Of a DNA stretch of 64,000 nt, positions 36,084 through 47,447 are shown one piece after another. The DNA is taken from contig JAUEDM010000001.1 of assembly GCA_033439685.1 (NCBI GenBank), positions 3,596,001 to 3,660,000 on the forward strand, in the 5' to 3' direction. The position numbers and the translations under genes were made by a program. The DNA comes from Apodospora peruviana. Its lineage: Eukaryota > Ascomycota > Sordariomycetes > Sordariales > Lasiosphaeriaceae. The notes under the pieces are model-generated. The model saw nothing but the letters and a program-made list of their open reading frames with translations. It searched no databases and had not been told where the DNA came from. Every line of letters starts with the position of its first letter. The stretch's first letter is position 1.

Positions 36084-39000
36084 ATGGGCAGTAAACGAAA
36101 GCGCAACGCAGCAGCAGCTGCTACCGCCTCCAATGAGCCCTCCAACAAGAGATCAAAGACAACCACCGATCTTCCTCCTGCGGCTGCCAACGGCACCGCC
36201 AACGGCACCGCCACAAAACCGACCAAAACCGCAAAGAACGCACTCGACAAATCCCCCTTCACCGAACACCTCACCGTCGAGGAACGCAAGCGCGAACTCG
36301 GCCTCTACGAGCTTCTAGGGTCGGAAGACCCAGCGGACCGAATCAATGCCGCCGACGCCATCATTTCCGGCCTTTTAGGGGGCGAGGGCGTCCCGGAACC
36401 GGTTCTGTTGCGCCATCTCGAGCACCGCCTCTTCCGCGGCTTGGCGAGCGGGCGCAATGCCTCGCGGCTGGGGTTCAGTTTGGTGCTGACCGAGATCCTG
36501 GGGCAGCTTTTTGGCGAAAAGGAGCTGCTAGCGGCGGAGAAATATACGGGCTTGACATTTGATAAAGTGCTGGGGATATTGATCGCGAAAACGAGCGCTG
36601 CTGGCGGGGGCGGTGGGCTCGGTGGTGGTCAGCAGGAACGGGACAACTACTTTGGGCAGCTTTTCGGGATCGAGTGCTTCGTCCGGGGGGATATCTTGTT
36701 TACTGATAAGTCGAGATGGATGTCTGTGCTTGAGATTTTGGTGAAGCTGGGTCAGAAGAAGAGCTGGCTCAAGGCGCAGTGCGGGTGGATCATTGCGCAG
36801 GCGGTGGCGTCGTACATGAAGAAGCAGAAGCTGGTGGAGATGACGCTGGAAAAATTGGCGGAGGAGGGGTTCGCGAAGACGCCTGAAGGTGTGGGTATCT
36901 GGATTTCTGCGCTGGATAGGTGGCCTGAGGTCAAGTTGTCGTCTGCTGCGGCAAAACAGGTGCCCTGGAAGGGGAGCCATCCGTTGGCTGTGGCGAGTCT
37001 GGCTGCGCTGCCTGCTGTTCTGAAGGACAGTGGGAGGGATACGTCGAACGATAACCAGCAGGATGGTGGGAAAAAGAAGCCGAAGCAGGGCAACTGGACG
37101 GCTCAGTTGCACTTTGTTTGGGATTTGATTCTGGCGCATTTTTCGAAGCTTGGCAAGCTGGATGATGGAGCTGATGCTGCTGAGCAGTTTAAGCAGTTCT
37201 GGAACCGGGTTGTTGATGGTAAGTCTTACTCACTACATGGGGTGGTCCAATCATCGCGTTGTTAACAGATTCATAGAGGGCTTCTTTTCCAAGAGCTCGT
37301 CGGACAGCCAAAAGTTCTCTGGGTTCATGATCTTCCAAAAGATGCTCGAAGGCGCAGCAGCTTGCCCGTTTATCCTGGACAGCCTGTTCAGTAAGAATCT
37401 GATGGCCTGCCTGATGAACCAAGCATCCAAGGAAGACCGGTATCTGCACAGAGCAGCCCTCAAGGCCCTCAAAGCCATTGAGCCGGTTGCTGAAGCAAAC
37501 CCATCCTTCGTCCCGATTATTCTCAAACAGCTCCTCACCCACAATGGTGTATACAACTTCGACCAGCGGACGAACACCAAGACGGTGGACAAGATCCTCC
37601 AGTACACCACCCCGGCAACGATTAAGCCCGTCGTCAAGATTCTACGGCTCAAAGACCCCTCGAAGAGTGGTCTCGACGAGTCCAAGTACTACCAAGCTCT
37701 CGGCAGCTACCTCTTCCGACTGGCAAGTGCGCCGTCCGAGTCCGACGAGGATAGCGTTTCGAGCAAGTCGGTTCCTGGCTCGGCTATCAAGCTCCTCACA
37801 GACCTCGCCTACTCGAACAAGTCCGTGCCGGCAGATATCAAGGAGGCACTGCGGACAAGAACCACTGCTGCATTTGCCAGATTAGTGAGAAGACCCGAGG
37901 ACTTTGGCCACCTCTGCAACGCGATCCTTTCCATCGAAGCGGACGTCGACCCGGAGGACGAAATCGCCGGCTTGGTTCTCCCACAGGCCTACGAGAGGTT
38001 AAAGGATCTCCTCGACCCGTCGAAAGAGCCCGACGCTCCCAGAGCGCCGCGCCAGGCGTTGGCCTTGCTGTACGCGGTTGGCATCCTGCAGTTCTACAAC
38101 GAGGATCCCGACGTGATGGATCAGTTCGAGGAGCTCGATGAGTGCTATGCCAAGCTTGCCGGTGAAAGCATGCAAGACGAGGAGGGTATTTCGGAGTATC
38201 TGGTCGAGATCCTACTCGCCATGGTCGCGCGGCCCTCGTCCCTCATGCGGCAGGTCTCGCAGCAGGTGTTTGCGGCCTTCACCGGGCTCATGTCGGCGGA
38301 CGCGCTCAAGCTCCTGACCGACCCCCTGGCAGCCGACGAGAGCGCCAAGGGCCAGCAGGCGTTGTTCAGCACCGAGGATGAGGACATGCACGATGCTGAG
38401 GATGATGATGGCGAGGAAGATGGAAGTGATGACGAGGAGGGTCTTGACTCGGATGTCGAGATTGTTGATCTCGAGGACGCTGGCTCGGATGATGATGATG
38501 AAGATGCCAGCGATGACGGCAACTCGGATGAGGGAGATGATGACGCTGCCGAGAAAGATCAGGAGGATCTCGAAGCACTCGACAATGCCTTGGCAGAAGT
38601 CTTGGGCAGCCATAGACTGGACAAGGACGCGGAAGCGGCCGACTCTGATGAACACGGCTCCGACATGACAGACTCGGAAATGATGGCGGTGGACGAGAAG
38701 CTGGCCGAGATCTTCAAGCAGCGCGCCAAGACGACGTCCAAGAAGAAGGAGAAGAAGGACGCCAAGGACACGGTCGTCAACTTCAAGCACCGCGTGCTTG
38801 ATCTGCTAGCCATCTTTGTCAAGAACGAGGCCGCCGCGATGAACCCGCTCACGTTCGATGCCCTGCTGCCACTGCTGCATCTCATTCGGACGACGACGAC
38901 CAAGCCCCTCGCCAACAAGGCGTGCGAGACGATCCTCAACTTCTCTGCTGCGCTCAAGAAGGCGAGGAATCGTCACAACGCGGCCGCCGAGGCCGAGGCG

Positions 39001-39300
39001 CCTGAAATGGGTACCGACGCGCTGCTCGAGCTGCTGGGGGAGATTCACGGGGAGGCGTCGAAGGACCTGTCCCACGCTTTCACGAAGGCTGTCTCGACCG
39101 CCAGCTTGGCGATTGCATCTATTTTGTGCGCTGACGACGAAGATGTGGACAAGACGGACAAGGTGTTTGAGCTGTATACCGAGACGCAGAAGAAGTGGTT
39201 TAAGGGGGAGGTCAAGATTCAGACGGCTTTTTTCTCGGACTGGCTGAACTGGTGCCAGAGTCATGCCAGCACTGCTGCTGCTGCCGCTGCTGCACCATAG
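36084..39300 (+). CDS. pol5: POL5 / MYBBP1A-like nucleolar protein (DNA polymerase phi family)
   Basis: Two exons: 36084-37218 and 37277-39300, giving 1,052 aa (yeast Pol5 is 1,022). The 58-nt intron has donor GTAAGT. The obvious AACAG acceptor would put TCA TAG in frame; the next AG (ATAG at 37273-37276) keeps the frame and gives VVDEGFFSKSSSD, which fits the family's conserved block, so I use it. The protein has a basic N-terminus (SKRKRN...NKRSK), HEAT-like helices, and a strongly acidic stretch at about residues 747-811. Despite the name, no B-family polymerase active site is present; the yeast protein works in rRNA synthesis and ribosome assembly in the nucleolus. It converges on pre10. 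Confidence 0.93.
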
Positions 39301-39770
39301 GAGAAGAAGTAGATGTATTCTGTACTGAGTTTGATAAGCTGCCGGTTATCACCAGGTGAATGGAAGGGTGGTACGTGATATCCAGTCAGATTATTATAAT
39401 ACCCCGTGAATACGGTGCAATTACGTCTTATCCTGTCTGCTCACCTGGGTATGTGCTTGCTGTGAGAGCGCTGAACATGGATGTCGGGCGCGTGACTTGC
39501 CGTAAACCTAGTGAAGTTTCTCGTAAGCAATTATCATCAGCGCACACAACAGCTACTGACCGATAGCTTTGAAGCAAGACACAACCAAAGCACAAAAAAC
39601 AACCGCATAACTTGTCAGATGGAAAATTAAAACTCTATCTTCCAGCCCGCCAAGCCATGCCAAGCCAAGCAGCATACGAACGAACTCGTCGCAAAAGCCT
39701 GCCTGCCTGCCGTGATGATATAAATACATAGTTCGGTTTCCCGTAAACGCCACGCTTCCAATTCCCCATT
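39301..39770. other. Convergent spacer between pol5 and pre10
   Basis: 470 bases holding two 3' UTRs, with GCCAAGC and CCTGCCTGCCTGC-type short repeats near 39650-39715. No gene seen. Confidence 0.6.
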
Positions 39771-40847
39771 TTACTCCTCCATCTTATCCCCCTCCTTCTT
39801 TTCTTCCTCGTCATCATCGCCCTCCAAATCCTTCTCGATAGCCTTCTTGGCGAGCCGCTCGGCCTCCTCACGCAGCGCCTTGGGGACCTCCTGATGCTTG
39901 CCCTTCGTCGGCCCGTCGGCGCCACTGATCCAGCTCATCTCGAGCTCAAACTCCTTGTCCTTGTTGTCGTCGTGCGCAACATAGATAATGCGCGCGGCCT
40001 CCTTGACGGCCTCCTCCAGGCTCAGGGCGCCCGACCCGGACAGGTCCAGCTTCTCGAGCTCGGCCTTGGCTGCCTGGCGACCCTTGCCCGTGGCGGCACC
40101 GTAGTAGCCCCAGTAGAGACCCGACGGCTCAATCATGTAGAGGAACGGCCCGCCGTGCTTCTTGCCCTCCCCCTTGCCGCCAGCGCCGCACTTGGGGCCG
40201 CTGCCAACCTCGCCGTCGACGGGCGTATCGAGCTCGCTGTCGAAGCCGCCGACGATGGCCGTGATACCGAACGGCCGCACTGACTGATAGAGCGTGTAGG
40301 CTTGCATGTAGCCACCCAAACGGCTGGCGAGGTCGGCGGTCGGGATTGGGGTCTTGAAGGTGTCGCGCCACGCGCGCGCCTCGTCACGGGCTCGGTCGAC
40401 AAAGTGCCGGCCGTCGGGGACCATGCCGGAGTATACCTATTTTCCGGTGCGATTAGTTAGACGTTGCTTGTAAAGGGGATGGTGCAAGGCGATGGGGAGA
40501 AACTCACAACGCCCAAATGTCTGTCGACGGTCGCGATGCGCTTGTTGGCACCATGTTTGAGCAGCTTGGATGCGACAACCTTCTCGACCGCCAGCACGAC
40601 GCCGTCCTTGCACCGGATGCCGATTGATGTGCCGCCGTTCTCGACCGCCTTGACGGCGTACTCGACCTGGAAGTTGCGGCCGTCGGGGGAGAAGATGGAG
40701 TTTGCGAGATCGTAGCCCGTTCCTATCGACGTCTATTCGTTCCCAAATGTTAGAGAGGTGCCAAATAAAGCCAAAATTGGACAGCCCAGTAAAAGTTGAA
40801 GTGGTCGACTACTACAACCGCGAGGGTACGAGGCTCAAACGTACCAT
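39771..40847 (-). CDS. pre10: 20S proteasome alpha-7 subunit (PRE10/PSMA3)
   Basis: Three exons: 40847-40845 (the ATG alone), 40732-40508 and 40436-39771, giving 297 aa against 288 in yeast. After the start-codon exon the chain reads TSIGTGYDLANSIFSPDGR, the alpha-type signature, then FQVEYAVKAVENGG, which identifies alpha-7. The second junction joins HLGV and VYSGMVPDGRH. The Ntn-hydrolase core follows with IEPSGLYWGYYGAATGKGRQ. The tail is acidic (EGDDDEEEKKEGDKMEE), as in PSMA3, where it can be phosphorylated. Alpha subunits form the outer gate ring and are non-catalytic. Introns start GTACGT and GTGAGT. The ATG-only exon is supported because the conserved T-S-I follows the acceptor directly. 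Confidence 0.95.
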
Positions 40848-43194
40848 TGTGGCTGCTGTATGATGGGAATCCGGAGATAGAGGAAGTAATTGAAGATTGA
40901 AATCAGGACTGCTACGCGGGTGGACGTATTTATGAGGGCTTCAGCTTTCGGCGTGTTTCGTGTGTGAAGCTGTCTCGAAAGTCGGATCGGTTCGTCGGTT
41001 TGGCGGGCTTTGCTTCTTGTTGCTTAGGTCGGACGGAGAGCTTCAGGCAACCTGGAGCTGCGCGTTGCGGCGGCGAGCTACCGGCGGCTGGTACTGTGGC
41101 GCATGCTCAAAGTTCAGCCACAGGTGAGCTCCGCTGCGAGCCCCAGCGACTCCAGCCACATTCAGGTGGACCCATTCGAATTTGCGTCTGATGACGAACC
41201 CTGATATCTGGCGGATCCAGTGACCCCCAAGATCCGCAAACTTGAGTAAGTTAAACAAAGTTCCCAAAATGGAAATAAAGAAAGGGGTCCGTCGCCAGCG
41301 AAGAATAGGAAGCTATAGGTTTATTTGAGACTCGAAAATTGCGCAACCCAGATTATACTTCTAAGCCTTGCCGTTTCAAACTGAATTAAAACTCCCAACC
41401 CTAGGTAGGTAGCTAGCCACTTGATTTCCGGCAACTATTAAATTCAATTTGATTTTTCCAAAGTTAACCACGTAGTCCGTACATGTCAGAGTTCGTGATA
41501 ATGTCACAGCTTGTTGCTCCAGAAAGTTAGGTTCCTGGTGGCAATCATATTTACCTGAGAACTTGCTAACCTTGATAACTTTAACTTTCTCTTATTGCGC
41601 ACAACAAAATGGGTTTGTTCCCTTTCCTTGTCCCCTTAACTTTCTCGTCAAACAACATACTTCCAATCCTATTGAAAAGATTCAAGACTAAACGCGCAGT
41701 CATCTAAGATCAAGTTCATATCTTCCGTACAGAAACATCCGTCGAGCAGCTCCATCAGCCTTCCAACCCAAGATCAAAATGGGAGAAAATGGATTTCGCT
41801 CCGAGACATAGTCCTCAACTTCTCATATTGTTATCTTCTTTGTATGCTATGGCAAGACAAATCCAACATTTCGGCCAAGGCCAGACGCTACGAATATGGA
41901 GAACGGCAGAAGCGATAAGGTGATATACATGTTACAAGCATGCTTCGTACCTGAACAGCTAACAAGAGATACATCTTATTTGTACAGTGATATTATTCAA
42001 GAAAAGAGAAGGTGCTGAAGTGTGAAAAGAGATATGAGATTTTGAAAGAGGAGGAGTATGTATGAGGATGTAATATGACCTGGGCATGGGTCCCATAGTT
42101 TTTTGAAAACCGAGTACTCCTCAAAGATATTGAACGGGAAATGCTAGCAGTTCGGGTACTCGTTGATAGAAACGGGTCTTCATGGGCGCGTTACACATGG
42201 GATCGATGAAAACATATAGTTCTAGAAAGTGTTGAACTTGGTTTAAAAGTAGTAAATCATTATTACCTCGTGTGCCAGAGCTTAGATGGTTGCCAATAAT
42301 AGTTGAAACTTGATGTAGAAGATTTTATGAAAAATTGAAATCCCAAATAGCGATAATGGGTATAAGCAGGTAATTTTGAAACTCCAACTCCACTCAAATT
42401 CATCAATCAGCCTCTCGGAACCTTACAATGGAAATCATCTTGATTGTTATTCGGCCTGATACTTGAAGGACCGAAGTCTCCGGCTGTCTATCCAGTCCAA
42501 TCTGTATACGAGATAGTTTGGGGCGAGGACTTGCCACTTACCATCCATGATCCGACCTATATAAAAGAAGTTGAGCAGCGGGCAATGGCGTACCTGTAAC
42601 TGGATAAGAATTCATCACAAATTTGTAGGTATTTTAAATTGTGGCCCTCCGAGATAGGCCGGCGTCGCCGGCCGGATGAGAAAGGCGTGAACACTTGGGG
42701 AAACAAAGCTGTAAATGGGCGAGGAGACGCTGACAGCAAATTTGGTATTGGCATATAATGACTACTGCTATGTTCGAATGTAGCCCATGAGCAAGACAGA
42801 CTGCAACCCCTCCTCGCATATTACCATGGGAAAGAACATGCTTAAATGCGCCCAAAGACTGCGACATCAATCTAAACTCCACCAACTCCAGCGTCGTCGA
42901 ATATGACGGTGAAAATGCCATGCATCCCGAAGACATGAGAGAAATAAATGCAGCACTCATCAGTTAAGCTGTCATCATCCATAAGCCCAACTCTTTCCGT
43001 TAGCACATCTTGATCATCTGCGCCGAAAACTTGAGAAATCAAGGTTCGTCAGTTCGTTCCTCCGGCGAAACGAACAGCCTCATGCATACACACCCCTGTA
43101 CAATTCTAAACATTGCCATGTACTAATTTCTGGTATTGTTCATCTCCATAAAGATAGAGCCGTCAAGGTTCCGGAGAGCTGCGACCATGGACTC
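40848..43194. other. Spacer between pre10 and the hypothetical gene
   Basis: The left 300 bases are the pre10 promoter. From about 41260 to 42640 the DNA is AT-rich with no frame longer than about 60 codons, suggesting decayed sequence. The minus frame at 42634-42960 (108 codons) has no motif. The right end should be the 3' UTR of the next gene. Confidence 0.45.
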
Positions 43195-44073
43195 CTAGTT
43201 GCAACGGTAAGCCATCATGCGACCGTACTGATCCTCCATTGCCTCCTGCTGGCGCAACTGGACGACGTTGCCGATGTGGGCGGCGTAGACGGGGTCGGCA
43301 TGGGCGGGATTAAAAGTCGGCAGGCCACCGATGGCAGTGTGGTTGGCGGACATAACCTTGGGTTCCATAGCCTCAGCATATACTGCTCGACGGGCAGACT
43401 CTTCGTACTCACGGCGAGCCATCTCCTCGTAGCCCGACGACATGTAGGGCTCCATATAGCTAGCATTCGACATGGCTGGGAGCCAGCGGCCGTCACCCGC
43501 CTGGATAGGCGTCAGGGGGGTGCCATCCAGGCTCATGACGGTGTTGTCTGCCTGCTGTCGCTCCCTCTCTGCCACCTCGGCCATCTCCCTCTCCCACTGC
43601 TCTGCGATCTCCCGCTGCTCGTGCCGCATTTTAGCCAGGGCGTATTCCTGCTCGACTGTCGTCATGCTCCATGCCAGGGTGGGATTATCGTTGCTGTTCG
43701 TCGGCGGAGACTCCTTCCAAACCTTGATGAGCAACTCCTTCTCCGGGGCGTCCACCGTCTTGAACAACTGCAGCTGGGCCGAGGACAGGCCGGCCGTGTT
43801 CACGCCGTGGTTACGCAGGATGTTCTCAACTGTAAAATGCTCCAGCTGAGGGGGCTCTGAGGCAGGTCGTGGTGACGACTGCGGGGGAGGGACATCCTGT
43901 CGTGCAGCTACGTGAGCCGTGTGGGTGTAGTGTTGTGAGATGTAGATGATCTTAGGCTCTTCATTTGGCGTCTCAACAGTCGCCAGTTGCGGGACTGGCT
44001 CGAGAGTCAAATTACGCGAGAACATCGCAGCGAGCTCATCTTGGGCCTGCATGTTTGGCTGAACGACAGGCAT
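43195..44073 (-). CDS. Conserved-looking hypothetical protein, fungal
   Basis: Single exon, 292 aa, starting MPVVQPNMQAQDELAAMFSR. The open frame extends upstream of 44073, but that part is low-complexity and lacks a better start, so I take this Met. No catalytic domain is recognisable. Features seen: a DELAAMF start; an IIYISQHYTHTAHV segment; a predicted helix (HFTVENILRNHGVNTAGLSS); a charged coiled-coil-like stretch (MRHEQREIAEQWEREMAEVA); then SLDGTPLTPIQAGDGRW and a Tyr/Glu-rich C-terminus (SGYEEMARREYEESARR). It resembles uncharacterised Sordariomycete proteins in style; function unknown. A 5'-UTR intron is possible. Confidence 0.7.
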   Translation of the reverse strand: MPVVQPNMQAQDELAAMFSRNLTLEPVPQLATVETPNEEPKIIYISQHYTHTAHVAARQDVPPPQSSPRPASEPPQLEHFTVENILRNHGVNTAGLSSAQLQLFKTVDAPEKELLIKVWKESPPTNSNDNPTLAWSMTTVEQEYALAKMRHEQREIAEQWEREMAEVAERERQQADNTVMSLDGTPLTPIQAGDGRWLPAMSNASYMEPYMSSGYEEMARREYEESARRAVYAEAMEPKVMSANHTAIGGLPTFNPAHADPVYAAHIGNVVQLRQQEAMEDQYGRMMAYRCN

Positions 44074-45790
44074 GAAGCTGCTGTCCGGCTGGTGATGTCG
44101 TGGATTTGCCGTCAGCGCGTTCCTCTTGAAGATGGGGAAATGCCTCCCGGAACAGTGAACTGAACCTCGGAAGATTGGTAAATACCTGAACAAAAGTAAA
44201 TACTCCCTGTGCAACCGACTCGAGCTGCTTGCGTTGAGGTGCCAAGTGTGCAGTAGTGGTGGTGGTGGTGAGCTATCAGCGGGGCAACAGCGCAAGCTGC
44301 AAGTTTGGCAATGTTGTGCGTGCGGGTTTGAGCAGCGAATAGGTGTAACAACTCGTTTTATATTGATTTTGCTATATACTGAAAAACGCTCACTTTCTGT
44401 GCGGGGTGACGAAGACGAGAGAAGGAAAGAGATGGTTATGGAGGAAAGTCGAGTAGAGACTAGAAAATTGATGGTCAAAGAGGTCGTCAGACCCGGACGG
44501 CCGGTGCGGGATTATCGAATGGCGGCCTGGCAGCGAGATCAGGAGGAGACGGGAGGTAGTCGGGCCAGTGGACGACGGGAGTGCCTGGGGGTTTGTGTCG
44601 AGCTAACAAAGACGTCGTTGGACGCAAATAAACAATGGCGCGGAAGTCTTTGAGAAAAGCCAGATGAGTGCGAGAAGAGAGACGGATGGAAGGTGCCGGA
44701 TGATATTTAACGTAGACTTCTATCAAAGGGCAGGAAATTCAAGTGAGGACGGGAGGTGCGGGCCAGGCAGGAGGTCGTTTTGTTCATGCAATATTGGTTG
44801 GGGAAGAAGGAATGAATGGAAGGGAGGTTCAGGCACATCACAGCAACAACGGGCCGCCGAACAGGGCCTAGGCTGTTGAGAACTTGTAAGGGCTTCTGAG
44901 AGGAATACAGCGATCACGGTGACGCCACCTCTTCAAGAGCTTCCAGTTATGGCGGATGCAGGTCCGGCCCCGGCACTCTGGAGCCTGACAAGACCAATTT
45001 CCCTCCACTCGTGAGCCGTCCTGGCTCTAGCTGGGCTCCCATAGGCTTCCGTAGGGCAGTGTTGGGCAGTCACACAGCTGAGCCTTCCCCAGAGCAGTCA
45101 TGCGTCACAGAGCAGCCGACATGAAACGGGCCTAAAGCGGCTAACTGTCGGCTCACACCGCCCAATAGAGCCGTGACACGAGCTGCGCTGGCTGGCTGTT
45201 GTTGAGAATTCCAGTCCAGAAGGACAGCTAAGAAATAAATAGGAAATCGCCTCCAAGAGCTTCTCATAGAAGACGTTGAGGACAAGTACCGTAACTCAGT
45301 ATCCCGTACACTATCTTTAATATCCGCCTAGACAGGGCCATCCTAACCTCATGTTAGCGGCAAGATCTTGACGTGCAGCGGTCCAGACTCCAGACCAAGT
45401 GGGTGTGTGGTCCACTGTCACCCGCGGTGGAATGGAGGGGGGCATGCATGAAGAAAAGGGCCGCCTTCCTGACAAGGGAACAGCCGAGGGAAGACGAGCA
45501 CAATCAAGCCACATTGCAACGCCACACAATGACGTTGACATCCCACCTTGCAGCTCCCTTTCCGTTTTGCCTTGCAACTTGGACAGCTCCCATATTGCCT
45601 CTTTGACGAGGCTAGCCTGGTCTTCCACTGGGCGAAGCCATACTAACATCTTTCCTACCGATGCTTTACCTGCCTACCTCTGCCTACCTAGGTATGCTCT
45701 TGAACCCCTAAACTTGACAGCAGTTTACCTTACCTTTCTCTTCAAAGAAAGAATACAAACAAAACAGTCCACAAAGCCACACAGCCCACC
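44074..45790. other. Divergent spacer between the hypothetical and the J-protein gene
   Basis: Promoters for both flanking genes should lie here. Frames at 44234-44653 (+), 45317-45649 (-) and 45399-45845 (+) are open but without motif, and overlap each other antisense. A CCTACCTAGGTA motif sits at 45683-45694, about 100 bases before the J-protein start. Confidence 0.5.
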
Positions 45791-46788
45791 ATGTCGACCG
45801 GACGCCCCCCAAACTACTGTAAGTTTTCCCGATATTCCCCAATGAACAGCACGAGAATTGCGGCCTATTAACCCTTAAATTTTCATGGTATAACAGATGC
45901 GATCCTCGAGGTCTCCGAGACCGCTTCGACAACCCAGATCCGCGATGCATATAAACGGTACGCCCACGTTATCCTCGCCTCTCCTCTTTCCAGACTCTAA
46001 ACTGACAAAAACTACAGCGCCGCCCTGAAAACGCACCCCGACCGGGTGGCCGCCGACTCGCCCGAGCGCAGCGAGCGCACGCGCAAGTTCCAGCTCGTCA
46101 ACGACGCCTACTACACCCTCTCCGACCCGTCGCGGCGCCGTGAGTATGACGCCCAGCGCAAGCTCTACGGCTACACCCCGTCCTCGGGCTCATCGACCAA
46201 CAACCCCAGAGGAGGAGGAGGCAGGTCATCAGAAATGCCAGGCGGGTTCGCGTCTGATCCCTTCGCCGAAGCCGACGACACCGATATCCCCAACGCCGGA
46301 GGGGGGGCGGGCACCGGGAGCGCATACTCGTGGGCGTGGAACTTCTTTACCGGACAGAACAAGAACAACAACCAAGATCAACAGCAGCAGCGCACCCAGG
46401 CCGAGAACGAGCAGTTCGCCGACGTGTTCGAGGAGATGCTCCGCGAGGAAGGGATGGCGGAGCCGGGGACCAACCGGCCTACGGGCAAGTTCTGGAGCGT
46501 TATGGGCGGGCTTAGTGGCGGCGCGCTGGGGTTCATTGTCGCGAATGTTCCTGGCTTGGTGGCCGGCGTCGTGGCGGGCAATCGGCTCGGGGCGATCCGG
46601 GATGCCAAGGGCAAGAGTGTTTACTCCGTCTTTCAGGTGAGTGTCCTCGGTGTGGAGTTTGTCAGGCAAATTTAGGGACGTGTGACGGATGTTAATTGCG
46701 TGTGAAACAGGAACTTCCGCAGGACGATCGCGCGAGGCTGCTCAGCCAGATGGCGGCAAAGGTTTTTAGTCACGCTGTGGGGATCTAA
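45791..46788 (+). CDS. J-domain (DnaJ/Hsp40) protein with glycine-zipper-like segment
   Basis: Four exons: 45791-45818, 45897-45957, 46018-46636 and 46711-46788, giving 261 aa. The J domain covers about residues 8-80 (NYYAILEV, H36-P37-D38, FQLVNDAYYTLSDPSRRREY). After a Gly/Asn/Gln-rich linker (residues ~83-160) and a helical acidic stretch (FADVFEEMLREEGM), residues 188-220 are hydrophobic and Gly-rich (GGLSGGALGFIVANVPGLVA) with small-residue spacing like a glycine zipper, so membrane association is possible. Junctions restore Y, R and Q|E codons. The HPD motif means it should stimulate an Hsp70 ATPase; the specific partner is unknown. It is tail-to-tail with erj5. Confidence 0.9.
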
Positions 46789-47447
46789 CGTTGGAGTACC
46801 ACGTCTTAAGTGAGGGTATCTAGACGGTCAATTTACTCTCGAGACTTCCTGACTCAGCAACGGGTTTGGACTGATCGTCGCCGGTATTGAGTGTTAACAA
46901 GCCGCATTCGGAATTCCGGACGTCACGTTCGCGAACAGTCTCTTGTTTTTGTTTTACTGTTCTTTCTGGGGGTTGGTCATGGCGTTTTCGGTTTCACGGA
47001 GGAATTGACAAGGCGAGATCGTGCACAGTTTTCCGTTTATTCTCGAGGGCTGGAAGGATGGCTGCAGTGTTGGAGAGGTTACGGGTATATACCACTGGGA
47101 GGAGGACCGTCGATTCTTTTGCGAGACACAGCAACAGGTCGCTTAGATAGATACCATAACAAACAGAAGGAATTCCTGGAATCGAACTCCAAGTTACGTT
47201 TATCATTTTAACTGCGTCCCAGAAAGAACAAAACATGAAAAGAGCTCCAAGGTAAATATATACTGATATCCAACATCCCCGGGAGAAAAGGGGCTGGCAT
47301 GTCTGTCCCTCAGCCTGCCCCATCTTGTGTGGCTGTTTGCAGGTTCCCATCGCAGAGGCATCAGCACACTACTAGTACAATACAGCCCCTCAAAGCCAAA
47401 GGAAGAAACAATGTGCCCGCCGCATGCTTTTTTTCGCCCCCCCATCA
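46789..47447. other. Convergent spacer between the two J-protein genes
   Basis: 659 bases containing two 3' UTRs. Frames of up to 118 codons overlap on both strands without motif. A GGAATCGAACTCC stretch at 47179-47191 looks like a tRNA T-arm on the minus strand but has no matching acceptor stem. Confidence 0.5.

Noticed and set aside
36528..37139. 203-codon minus frame within pol5
   Set aside because: Antisense to conserved pol5 coding sequence.
47161..47245. tRNA-like T-arm (GGAGTTCGATTCC on the minus strand)
   Set aside because: No 7-bp acceptor stem or cloverleaf could be paired around it.
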